The notes under the pieces: generated by a model | Seen by the model: only the letters and a program-made list of their open reading frames with translations | What the model was told of the DNA's origin: nothing | Databases searched by the model: none | Made by a program: the position numbers and the translations under genes | NCBI GenBank assembly: GCA_011009095.1 | Contig: VTPC01001072.1 | Location: forward strand, 371,719 to 435,718 | Reading direction: 5' to 3' | From: Ignelater luminosus | Taxonomy: Eukaryota > Arthropoda > Insecta > Coleoptera > Elateridae | DNA length: 64,000 nucleotides | Shown: one piece after another, positions 1 to 10,362 of the stretch | How positions within the stretch are numbered: position 1 is the first letter of the stretch | Layout: the number at the start of each line of letters is the position of its first letter

Positions 1-235
1 TTTTTGTTCCAAGCTGCTACAGAAATGCACAAACATTCAATGGCGAACAGTATCGGGGCAATATAACTCAATTTTCTGTGCTTCAATTGGATGGTATGGA
101 TCACGAAAACGTGTGGTTCCAACTTGCCACACATCACGTGACACAATGGCATTATTACACGAGACATTCCCTGGTCCTGTAATCTCCCGTTTAGATGATC
201 AGAATTGGCCGCCTTTGGACTTCTTTCTCACATAG
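1..235 (+). mobile_element. Tc1/mariner-superfamily transposase remnant (DUF4817 type)
   Basis: Reading forward, the first 235 bases encode a decayed piece of an insect transposase: NGEQYRGNITQFSVL, then DHENVWFQ, then in shifted frames a stretch like ALLHETFPGPVISR and WPPLDFF. In intact family members this is the segment from the second catalytic Asp (WFQQDGA) to the third (PLDFFLWG). The DG pair after WFQ is lost and at least two frame changes are visible. The element enters from beyond the left edge; no ends are visible. It belongs to the same broad family as the element at 49652-51320. Confidence 0.6.
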
Positions 236-3100
236 TACATAGTACTCACTGTTATAAATGGCAGTACGATATAATCAATTTCTTCTCAACCTGGCTGCAT
301 TTTTAGTCAGCGCAAAAGTTCGCTTAGATCGTATCTTTTCTATTTATTACTTAGATTGTTGGATCAACAAACTAAAGTACATCGTATTTCTCATTTGCAA
401 AACATAGATGGCAAGGTTTTCCCAAAATCTCGTTTATAGATGCCGTTCCTTTAAGCATAATTTTCATTTAGTATGCGCGAGTGTTTAAGAGTGTATTTAC
501 AGCGTTTTCATCAAGGAAAAATCTGAACCTTACAATTTAACTCTCTAGTACGAGGATCGCACTGTATGTTTCTGAATACAGGATAATAACAAAACATATT
601 TAAACGAACAATATTTATTCCTTCTCAAAGTACTCCCCTTTACATTTCACGCACTTTGACATCCTCTCAAACCATTCCGTAAAATAAGCAGCCCAGGTTT
701 CCTTGGACACTGCACTAACACGCTCTTCAAATGCATTAACAACTTCCTCTGGTGTTGAAAAATGGATTCTACGTAATTTCTTCTTAATAGTTGGAAAGAG
801 GAATAAACCACACGGAGCTAAATTCGAGCTATAAGGTGGATGTGACATTAATCTTATCCCAGTAGATCAAAGAAACTTCGTTGTCAACTTTGCAGAATGT
901 GTTGGAGCATTGTCGTGGTGCAAAACAATTTGTTTTTTCTGAACTTTTGACAACATTGTTGGCAAGCAAGTGGTGATATACCAATCTGCAGTAACTGTTT
1001 TCTTATTCTCAAGTATAACAGAGCAAATATAACCAGTACGGCTGAAGAAAGATGCAATCATTTGTTTAGCACAACTTCGTGATTGTTTCACTTTGGTGGG
1101 CCGCATTTCATTTTGAAACATCCATTGGGTAGATTTCTGCTTAGTTCATAGCCGTAGATCCAGGTTTCGTCACCTGTAATAATGTCGTAAACGGCCTTAG
1201 ACTATCTGCATGATAACGTTCAAGGTTTTCTAAACCACCAGACGACCCTTGCTTTTGTTTGATCCTCTGTTAAACGATGTGGTATCCAACGACAACATGC
1301 TTTTTCCACACTTAAATGTGTGTAAAGAATTGTTTGAATTGCAGTCATTCCAATGCCAAGAGTTGCACGAATTTCACTATAGGTCACCCGGCGATCTTCT
1401 TCAATCATGCGACGAACGGCATCAATTTGACTTGAAGTTGTTGCTGTAATAGGACGACCTTCACCATTTTTATCCTCAAGAGATGATCTTCCCCGTTGGA
1501 ATTTTTTGAACCAGTTAAACACGGTCGTCCGACTTGGGGCTTCTCCCGAAAACGCATCTTGCAAACCAGCAAATGATTCATTAAAGGTTAAACCCGAACG
1601 AAAATCATACAAAATCATTGCACGAAAATGTTCTCGGGTCACTTCCATTTCACATTGAACGTTTAACTTTTCAAAAAATTCTGCAAGCTCTTTGAAAAAA
1701 CATATTAATGTCAAATAAGCTGCAACTTATTCAAAAACAATTGCTATATTAAAATAACATCAAATCTGATGATAATTATTTGCAGTGTTGCCATATTCAG
1801 CAACATACAGTGCAATCCTCGTAGACGGCAAAATTTGATCCGCCGGTCGCCGTACGTAAAGTCCAATTCGAACTTATTCAGTGACTTTTTTTAGAAACGG
1901 TAGAAGCCGATCCATCGTCAATAAACTTTCTTCGAGTGTGTTCTTTACCCAATATTGCTGTGGAAGACTTGAATCTTTGCAATTGTGCAATACTAGTATG
2001 AGCCGTGATAAAGCCCGACTTATCGCCATCAAACAAAATTGAAACTGATTTTTTGATTAGATCGAGCTTCGCTCTATATTACCCCTTCTTCGGAGAAGAA
2101 TACCCCCACTAGGATGGATCAAGGTTTTCCTCAAGATTTCATTTGTAGATGCTGTTTCTTTTCATTTAGTACGCGCAAGTATTTAGAGTGCATTTACAGC
2201 GTTTTTATCAAAAAGAACAAATCGAATCTCTCTATTGTACTATCTTTTCACAGCTAGAGACGACAAAATACGACCCGTCTAGAAAAGGTTAAAGATGAAA
2301 CGTTGTCAAAAGGTTATTGCAACTTATGCGTCCTTTACTCGATATTGCTATCGAATATTCAAATCTGCATGCTCGATATAAGTATGGGGCTCTATGAAAG
2401 CCGAATCCTGACGTATCGCCATGCAGCAAGACTGAAATCATTGATGGTCACGTCTCGAGCTTAGCCCTGCATTAATCTACTTCAAAGAACTTAAAAACAA
2501 TACGCGTCGGGCTGTGCCCCCCTCCCATTTTAGTGGGTGAGAAGACGCAAAAATCTAAACTTGCCTAAGGATACAGTAAGTTCTAAATTCGACCCTGGGT
2601 ACATTATCGCAAAATACTTTTTTTTTAGCAATTTATACAAGAGAAAACGCACCTTGTTCGTGACACTTTGGAAGCTCTCTTTTGTACGAAAGAAAGAAAT
2701 GATCATTTTTAACAGAATTAAATAGGCTAATTATAGTTGACTGACAAAGTTTCAAAAATGTTTGTCTTAAAATCATAAAATGACACTCTCGACTGTTATA
2801 ATAACAAAGGCCTAGTACGAAATAATCAATTTCTTTCCAACACGGCTGCATTTTTACCAGCACGGAATAACCCGCAAACGTTCGTTTAATTCGTATGCTT
2901 TCCACCTGTTGGTTGAATTATTGGCCGACATAAATGGGTCAGTGAGCTAACAAGTACATTGTTAGATATCAAGATTTTCTCAAGTTTTTCGTTGTAAATG
3001 CAGTTTCTTCAAGTATGGGTTTGTGTCCATTTAGGGTGCGCGAGTGGTTAAAGTGCATTTACGGCGTTTTCATTACACCTTACTGATCAAATCTTCCGCT
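220..3100. repeat. Old diverged tandem duplication (about three partial units)
   Basis: Three stretches resemble each other in the same order. 265-550 matches 2805-3090 (AATCAATTTCTT then GGCTGCATTTTTA, later TGCGCGAGTG and a TTTACAGCGTTTTCAT-like motif), and part of it recurs at 2110-2250. The sequence after the mariner (1824-2080) matches 2263-2460 (GACGGCAAAATTTGAT versus GACGACAAAATACGAC, and TATCGCCAT ending near TCGAGCTT). So unit 1 is about 220-2085 with a mariner inside it, unit 2 about 2090-2800 and unit 3 about 2800-3100. Coding potential is not evident. Divergence is high, so the duplication is old. Confidence 0.6.
551..1821 (-). mobile_element. Mariner transposon, full length but inactive
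   Basis: A 1271-bp element flanked by TA target duplications (549-550, 1822-1823) with 32-bp terminal inverted repeats (551-582 and 1790-1821, about 27 of 32 matching, both starting CGAGGAT). The transposase reads on the minus strand in pieces: N-terminal helix-turn-helix part (about 1714-1220), then ITGDETWIYGYELSR, HHDNAPTHSAKL, and a C-terminal part (848-615). Frameshifts separate the pieces. The first two catalytic Asp residues of the DD34D triad are present, but the third has become Gly (LAPCGLFLFP instead of PCDFFLFP), so it cannot encode an active enzyme. Confidence 0.9.
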
Positions 3101-4153
3101 TGCTGCAGGCGTGTTTTTTTTTCTAAACAAATTACGTATAATAAAATAATCTACTGTAATCTTAAAACCCGCATAATAAATAAAACAAAAAAGACGTAGT
3201 AAACCTTCCTTTTAATGTAAACTTTTTTTTCTTGCAAATTACATCATAATTGCTATATTTAAATTATGTCGAAGAGTTGTTATTTTTAAGATGCTGATAA
3301 AACTCGTGATAACCATGCCCGTATATTTTTTTAAAGCGGCAATAACATTAAAAATGCAAATTTCAAGGCATTTATTTATGCAAATCACAATTCTCTTTCT
3401 TTGGTATTTCTATTATTTCGCAATTCTCGTTTTGACTTTCTATAATAAGACACTCCAGAAAACTTTCTTAAGGAATTATGAAAAGTCTAATAACAATAAA
3501 AATGTTGCAAATTTGTAAATTAAAAAAATCACGCACAGAAAGATATGTAAAAAGGACAATCCACTTTTTATTAAAGTGTACTCATTCAGCAGAGCACATT
3601 AACAGCGGGCGTCACGCTGTCTGGCAGCAAAGAGAGTTCACACAGCTCCGGGAGTTCACCGACCCTATGGCACCGCTCTCCACATACTGAGTCACCGCGT
3701 TTGGGCAAATCTAGGCCACGTGCCGGTCTCTTCGCCAACGTACAAAACACAACTTCTCGCATGCAATTTTCCATAAATCATTTACATTATGTATGAGGAT
3801 ATAACAGGCGATGGACCAAACGCGGTGAGAGTTTGTTAGTTAGTTAGTTACTTCTTTGTCGTCGTCTTCTTCTTATGCGCACACGTCCCTATGCTTAGGA
3901 AGATTAGATTCACATCATAACATGATAAATTGTTATCGACGTCATGCTGTAAATGCCAAGATTATAATATTCAAAAACAGCAGGAGTAGTTGCGCTTTGT
4001 AACAACTTGCAGCTAAGTTAACGAGCAAGGAAGTCATTTCGAGATATTTGAATTTTTCTTTTTATTCTAACCCAAATATTAAAATGTTCATCTACTATTT
4101 AGATTTCTCTCCGATATGCTCGCCTACTCATAACTTGTTCACACTTAAAATAT

Positions 4154-4175
4154 TTGCGGTTTTGCAAAACCGCAA
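4154..4175. promoter_or_regulatory. 22-bp perfect palindrome with two Runt-like sites
   Basis: TTGCGGTTTTG followed by its exact reverse complement. Each arm contains TGCGGT, the core of the Runx/Runt binding consensus, so the palindrome carries two inverted sites. It lies about 90 bases before a TCAGTT initiator-like sequence at 4245. The palindrome is seen directly; the regulatory role is inference. Confidence 0.3.
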
Positions 4176-4244
4176 GATGCACACACGGCAAACAAAGAGG
4201 TAAAAAGAGAAAGACTCCAACTCGTCTGCTAGGTAGATTGTTGT

Positions 4245-4310
4245 TCAGTTAGAGCGAGCGCTTAGCAGTTTGTTGCATTAACGATCCCTCCTGGTGAATT
4301 GCAATGAGTC
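4245..4310 (+). promoter_or_regulatory. Possible insect core promoter (Inr TCAGTT)
   Basis: TTCAGTT at 4244-4250 matches the arthropod initiator, and it is followed by a locally GC-richer AGCGAGCGCTTAGC leader before an ATG at 4304. No TATA box is visible 25-35 bases upstream, and I found no matching downstream exon. Weak call. Confidence 0.2.
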
Positions 4311-4407
4311 GAGGTGAACGTCTTCCACACACCACAACATACAAACCTTGTTATTATCTTTCCTTTTCCTTGGACGATTTCAAAAATATATTAAACAATA
4401 TTCGCAA

Positions 4408-4414
4408 CATACAC

Positions 4415-4445
<31 letters not shown>
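4408..4445. repeat. AT/AC dinucleotide microsatellite
   Basis: A run of alternating AT repeats passing directly into AC repeats over about 38 bases. Confidence 0.9.
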
Positions 4446-5842
4446 TGAACACCAAGAGCAAACAAACAAGTGAAACGGTGAAATGTCCAGCTGCCAAGAA
4501 TCGAGTTTGAGTGCAAAAAATTATCTTGTACTGAATGAACGGATATGAATGGGCAGTAATTTATATGGGGCACCTGCCTGGTTTCTGAAACAATTGAATT
4601 GCATCCTGTACCATTGGATTTATGTAAACCCACCTATATATTTATACCGAATAAGGCAGGATGTCTAAGAAATCTTGTTCTTGTATATAGTAGTGGTGTG
4701 ATTCGAGAAGCATCTGAAATGTGCATTAATTACATAAAAAGGAGATTCTTTTCAATTGTTGAAAAACAAGTACGAGCTACACTTCTAAGAATAACAGAAT
4801 CTTGCTGCAGTGGCAGCGGCATTCCTGCTAGTAATTTATTACTATTAACAATATTAAAATTAATTTGTTTTTTTCAGTCTCTGCATGAAATCCTCATTTT
4901 CATAAAGGAATTCAGAATAAAAAAAAGAAGCAACTTCGCTGTTGAAATTGCATTTAAGCAGCGGCAGCTGCCCTTGCTTTGTCGGTTGCAAATATAATTA
5001 AACGTTTGAATAAAATATTTTACTTTACTCTGTCCGCATATGCAGACAGCTGGAATATGTTGAAAATAATCCCGCCATTTGTTGTTCGCCTTCATGCAAT
5101 AAATACGTATTATAAAATTTATTTTTAGAAAATAAAAAATAATTTCTCATTTTGTTATTCCTTATTAAGTGAAACATTTCTGCGTCTACAACGCAACATT
5201 TTATGCCTGATTAATAATAAGTCACCTCGTTAATAACGAAAAAAGGAAAAGAAGGGAAAATGTCCACAGCACTTCTTATAATCCCCTTATATTTATCGCC
5301 ACTTCAAAATAAATTTTAAAAGTTATTCAAATGGATGTTTATAGAAACCCACGCGGGAAACCTAAATACTTTATAAATAAACATTTTTAATCTTTAATCT
5401 CAAATCTGTTTATAGTTGGGAAAAAATGAAACAAGAACAGGATGCGTATACAAACAACTACTACTGGGACATTTTCTATTTCGCCTACATCGATGTTACA
5501 TGCACAAACAAAAAAGAATCAAAAAATGATAATTAATCAGAATCTCCTAGACATGGTGGTTTAGTGGAAAGGAGGATTAGGTACTTCAACAAGTGAATGT
5601 CCTCCCAAGGTATGTAATTTCACTTTATTGCCAATCTCACCTTGATGCCTCTTTGCAATGAAACATGCACAACATAAATATCGTGCTGTCACATCTAAGG
5701 TGTAACGAAATAAAATTATAACACTTGCACATGTGGGCAAAACGTAAACTAATATTTTATTATAAAGTTTGTGTTCTCTCTTAGTAATATTTGATATCTG
5801 ATAAAGACAAGAAGGCTGGAATTGATACCTGATTCTAATACT

Positions 5843-6600
5843 CTAAAAGGTGTACAAGTTCGAGATTTCATCGTTAAGTTCAACAGGTCCTAAATCACAA
5901 CTCTTGCCTTTCAGATCTAATCGAGACCAAGACGTCTAAAATCATTCCTTGAGTTAGATTTCGCTCTTTCCGCGATTTCCTGGTAACTAAATATCTTTCA
6001 AGTGTCCTAAAAGATGTATCAAGTCCGGGATTTCATTGTAATGTTCAACAGGCCCAAAATCACAACTCTTGCCTTTCAGATCTAATCGAGACCAAGAAGT
6101 CTAAAATCATTCCTCGAGTTCGATTTCGCTCTTTCCTAGATTTCATGGTAACTAAATATCTTTCAAGTGTTCTAAAAGGTGTATCAACTCCGGGATTTTA
6201 TGGTAAAGTTCAACAGCCCCAAAATCACAATTCTCGTCTTTCAGATCTAATAGAGACCAAGAAGTCGAAAATCATTCCTTGGATTCGATTTCACTCTTTA
6301 CAAAACTTCATACTAAATCTATTTGAAGTACCCTAAAAGGTGTATCAAGTCTGGGATTTCATCGTAAGTTCAATAGGTCCAAAGTCACAACTCTTGCCTT
6401 TCAAATCTAATCGAGACCAAAGTCTCAAATCATTCCTTGGGTTCGATTTCGCTCTTTCCAAGATTTCATGGTAACTAAATATCTTTCAAATGCTCTAAAA
6501 GGTGTATCAAGTCCGGGATTTCAACGTAAAGTTCATTAGGCCCAAAATCACAACTCTTGCCTTTCAAATCTAATCGAGACCAAGAAGTCTAAAATCGAGT
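5843..6600. repeat. Minisatellite, ~163-bp unit, ~4.6 copies
   Basis: The start motif CTAAAAGGTGTATCAAGT recurs at 5843, 6007, 6172, 6333 and 6495, giving spacings of 164, 165, 161 and 162. Each unit also carries CACAACTCTTGCCTTTCAGA, a TCTAATCGAGACCAAGAAGT-like motif and GATTTCGCTCTTTCC. Units are roughly 85-95% alike. The array ends inside the fifth unit near 6600. No open frame is kept across units. Confidence 0.92.
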
Positions 6601-8300
6601 TTATAATAAAGAATTCTTTTGTCAGTCCTAAAAACTGTATGTAAGTCAGGGGCGACAAGGTAGTAATTATGCAGTATGTCATGCAGATGGCTTCTTTCGT
6701 GCAGACGCACCCTACACTTATCACGAACTACCCCACGCAGTTCTATACCACTTTTACATTTCGAAGGCAGGAAACATTAAAAGTTTGACCTATATGTTGT
6801 TATTCGATTGTTTTTCTCAATACTGCCAAATAATAAATGAAACAAAATAAATAAAATAGGACGCACGACATTCTTATTTTGTTTTAATTGGCAGAAAACT
6901 GGCATATTTTATATAAATTACTTCCAATATTGATAAAGTAAATTAGAATTAACAGCATCTTAATGTAAACCGATAATAAAAAATGATGAACGAAGAAAAA
7001 ACTTGTTTAAATATACATTAACGGGACCATAAAAAAAGAGATGCTAATATCTCACGACTTTAAAATCCAGGAAACGCAGAAGAAATGCCAGAAATATTTG
7101 GAGCTGGCGTTTTCACTGATATAACAAGTTTGAGCAACTTTTATTAGATGTGGTCCTATTAGAAGAGAAAGAAAAAAGAAACAAAAATGTAGCGCTTTTT
7201 AGGATATTTTTAACTTGTTTGGCATTTCTATCGATACGGAGAAAAAAGCGAGTGATAGAAATATCACATGTCAAGTTACATAATTCCTTAACGGCTGAAT
7301 AAATTTCTCCTAATTTCAAATATTTTTATTTTCTGCTTTTTAACAATTTCAAGCCCAAGTCATTTGTTTCCTACTAAAATAGCATGAAAAAGAATAACTA
7401 TCAACTTAAATTGGCTATTAACTGTAGAAAATTGTAATTTGTTTGAAATGCTTCCGTCTGAGCCATTAGACAAGCAGGTGTACATTTCAAACATTCAATT
7501 TTTTCTCTTAATAATTAGGTCGAAAGCCGATTTTCATCTGGATTTAGAGCGTTTTTAAGAGGTTAATAAAGTCGGTGATAAATAGAGAATAGCTTTTTAA
7601 GTGATATCCCCAGGATTATCGAACGTCCTTTTATTCTTTGTTGATACATCGTCAATGTTTATATGTGTGGGCAATTTTTTGATAAGAAGGGAAATGTCGG
7701 TTATTGACTTTTATGCTACCGTATATGTGTGTGTGTTATATGTGTGGGCATTACGTACTATAAATAATTACGTGGTTTTGCATTGCATAACGCTAAGCAA
7801 TAATTTTTGCCCACACGGATTGGAGTTTTGTTTGGTTGCATAATTAATATTATACAGATACAAGTCGCTAAGCGAAATGTGAACATTTTAGGATTAAAAA
7901 ATCCAATTTTAGAAAAAGAAATTATGTTCGAAAGCCTCCATTTTTATCATTGCCGTTTTATATTAATTATTCATAAAACGCGTGGGATTAATGTAATTTG
8001 AGGCCACATGAATCACTTTCATGCCTACAAATCGTAATTAATAAACTTATCGCCAGTTATCAGTGGCATAAGTAGTTCATTAATTTCAATTAGAAATATT
8101 TAGACCTCTCCTATTGTATTTTATAAGTTATGTTTGCGATACGATTAAGAAGACAGTAATTTATTGTTCTACAACTGTAGTATTTATATTTGTTAACTAA
8201 TATAAATCATAAATGTTTTGGAGCAGAATATGGGTGGAGAAATATATAATGTAAACACGCCGAGACACGATATGACTGATTTAAATCGAAGGTTTAGCAT
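6601..8300. other. Intergenic, no gene seen
   Basis: AT-rich with no supported exon. A short inverted pair around TGTGGGCAA (about 7665 and 7805) is the only visible structure. Confidence 0.5.
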
Positions 8301-8890
8301 TTTGATCAACTATCAACTGATCTAAGATTTTCACAAAGAAGAATTTTGGCTATTTGATGCCCAGATTCATTGATTTCTTGTAGTTACTATTCAGTTCTGT
8401 CAAGAGGTTACATTTCAATTAAGACTTGTTAAAAGTTTCATAAGAAGACAATTTTGAAAGTTTTAGTGTCATTTCGGGCACCAATATCTTTGGTATTGGA
8501 TGTCCAAATTCACTGATTTCTTGTAGTTACTATTCAGTTCTGTCAAGAAGCTACATTTCAATCAAGATTTATTAAAAGTTTAATAAGAAGACAACTTTGA
8601 AAGTTTTAGTAGCCATTTTGGACACCACTCTCAGATATTGGTTGCCCAAATTCATTGATTTATTGTAGTTACTATTCAATTCTGTCAAGAAGCTGCATTC
8701 CAATCAAGATTTATTAAAAGTTTCATAAGACAATTTTGAAAGCTTTAGTAGCCATCCAATACCCAATATCTCAGATATTGGATGCTCAGATTCATTGATT
8801 TCTTGCAGTTACTATTCCGTTCTATCAACTGATTGCATTTCAATCAAGATTTATAAATAGTTCAATAAGAAAACAATTTTAAACAGTCAA
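8300..8890. repeat. Minisatellite, ~142-bp unit, four copies
   Basis: The motif TGATTTCTTGTAGTTACTAT recurs at 8371, 8514, 8656 and 8796 (spacings 143, 142, 140). Each unit also has a TCTGTCAAGAAGCTACATT-like block, CAATCAAGATTTATTAAAAG and AATAAGAAGACAATTTTGAA. Related in style, but not in sequence, to the array at 5843. Confidence 0.9.
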
Positions 8891-9077
8891 TATATGCAAG
8901 TTTTTGCCAGCTAAATTCTTTGAATTTATCTAAACCAAAACAGAATGGAATGGTCGAGATTTCATAATGTTTCTAAAGAGCATACTGTCTGTATTTTCAT
9001 CATACTATTTCAAGGGAATAGAAGTGTTCCTTCCGAAAAGGGAAAAAAAGTAAAATATCTTTGTGAATTTCTCCATA

Positions 9078-10360
9078 CGAGGTCTGTTCAAAAAGTATCG
9101 CGAATTTTGTGTTTTTTCAAAAATTATTTATTTATTCATGAATATCTATTTTGTCCCCTTCAAAGTAATCCCCATCAGATATTATACACTTGTGCCAACG
9201 TTTTTTCCAATCCTCGAAGCACTTCAAAAAATCATTTTTTGTGATCTTGTTCAGCTCCTCCTTCGATGCCGTCTTTATCTCCTCAATCGTAGCGTAGCGT
9301 CGTCCTTTCATGGGCCTCTTCAGTTTCGGGAACAAGAAAAAGTCACAGAGGGCCAGGTCTGGGGAATACGGTGGCTGCGGCATCATTAGTGTGTTGTTTT
9401 TGGCCAAAAATTCGCGCACAAACAACGACGTGTGAGCAGGGGCGTTATCATGGTGCAAAAGCCAGTTTTTGTTCTTCCACAAATCCCGGCGTTTCTGGCG
9501 GATTGCTTCGCGCAAATTGCGCATAACTTGCAGGTAATATTCCTTATTGACCGTTCTACCCTGTGGCAAGAACTCATGATGCACCACGCCCCTGCAATCG
9601 AAGAAAACTGTAAGCAAAACCTTCACATTAGACCGAACTTGGCGCGCTCTTTTCGGTCTTGGCTCGTCCGGCAGCTTCCATTGGAATGATTGAGCTTTGG
9701 TTTCCACGTCATAACCATAAACCCATGATTCGTCACCAGTTATGACCCTCTGGAGCAAATTTGGGTCGTCGCGGACGGAGTCCAACAGTTCCTTAGCAAT
9801 GTTAATGCGATGCTGCAATTTTGGTACGAATTTCGCGGCGACCCGTCTCATGCCCAAATCATTGGTAAAAATCGAATGGCACGAGCCAATCGATATGTTT
9901 AGGTCCTCAGCAACTTCTCTAACGGTGATTCGACGATTGGCCAATACTATTTTCTTCACTTCATCAATGTTTTCGTCTGTTGTTGACGTGCTCGGGCGTC
10001 CGGCACGCTCTTCGTCGTTCACATCTTCTCGGCCCTCTGAGAACATTTTGTACCACCGATAAACGTTTGCTTCGGTCCAAGGTAGCTTCACCATATGCCA
10101 CAGTCAACATTCGGAATGCGTCCGCGCACTTAATTTTGTTTTTCACACAAAATCTGATACAGATTCTTTGATCCATTTTTTGGAATAGGCAAAAATCGAA
10201 GACGAGCCCAAGCAAAAATTAACTGAACATTCAAAATGGCCGAACTTGTCGGCATAAGTGAGGGACATGAGTACCAACATAACGCCACAAAAAAATCGAA
10301 AATCGAATATACGTAACCCGCGGAAATTCAAAATTCGCGATACTTTTTGAACAGACCTCG
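9078..10360 (-). mobile_element. Mariner transposon, near-intact
   Basis: A 1283-bp element between TA duplications (9076-9077, 10361-10362). The terminal inverted repeats are identical for about 32 bases, starting CGAGGTCTGTTCAAAAAG. On the minus strand the transposase starts at ATG 10176 (MDQRICIRFCVKNKIKCADA) and runs in frame to about 10080, where the frame shifts by one base; the remaining open frame runs to 9132. All three catalytic Asp residues are present: ITGDES, HHDNAPAH and LALCDFFLFP, the last two in DD34D spacing. One frameshift is the only break I see, so this is the youngest-looking transposon in the window. Confidence 0.93.
9132..10094 (-). CDS. Mariner transposase, main open frame (C-terminal ~310 aa)
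   Basis: This frame carries the second part of the helix-turn-helix region (NVYRWYKMFSEGREDVNDEE), the linker (AGRPSTSTT) and the whole DD34D catalytic domain. The first Asp is in VITGDESWVYGYD, the second in LLHHDNAPAHTS, the third in SPDLALCDFFLF. It ends in SDGDYFEGDKIDIHE, as mariners do. The Met at 10094 is not the true start: about 30 N-terminal residues lie upstream in another frame (10176 to about 10080, ending MLTVAYGEATL). Joining requires a one-base change, so the gene as assembled is broken. A sequencing error cannot be excluded. Confidence 0.85.
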   Translation of the reverse strand: MVKLPWTEANVYRWYKMFSEGREDVNDEERAGRPSTSTTDENIDEVKKIVLANRRITVREVAEDLNISIGSCHSIFTNDLGMRRVAAKFVPKLQHRINIAKELLDSVRDDPNLLQRVITGDESWVYGYDVETKAQSFQWKLPDEPRPKRARQVRSNVKVLLTVFFDCRGVVHHEFLPQGRTVNKEYYLQVMRNLREAIRQKRRDLWKNKNWLLHHDNAPAHTSLFVREFLAKNNTLMMPQPPYSPDLALCDFFLFPKLKRPMKGRRYATIEEIKTASKEELNKITKNDFLKCFEDWKKRWHKCIISDGDYFEGDKIDIHE

Positions 10361-10362
10361 TA

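Larger units (their letters stand above)
3101..5842. other. Intergenic, AT-rich, no gene seen
   Basis: No credible coding exon. It contains a more GC-rich block at 3590-3780 of unknown origin, a 22-bp perfect palindrome (4154-4175), a possible initiator (4245-4250) and a microsatellite (4408-4445). Open frames here are short and look random. Confidence 0.5.

Noticed and set aside
3586-3774. GC-richer open frame on the minus strand
   Set aside because: No domain or gene context; composition suggests a repeat fragment, but no second copy was found in the window.
5545-5620. tRNA-like GTGGTTTAGTGG stretch
   Set aside because: Only a partial B-arm-like match; no cloverleaf could be drawn.
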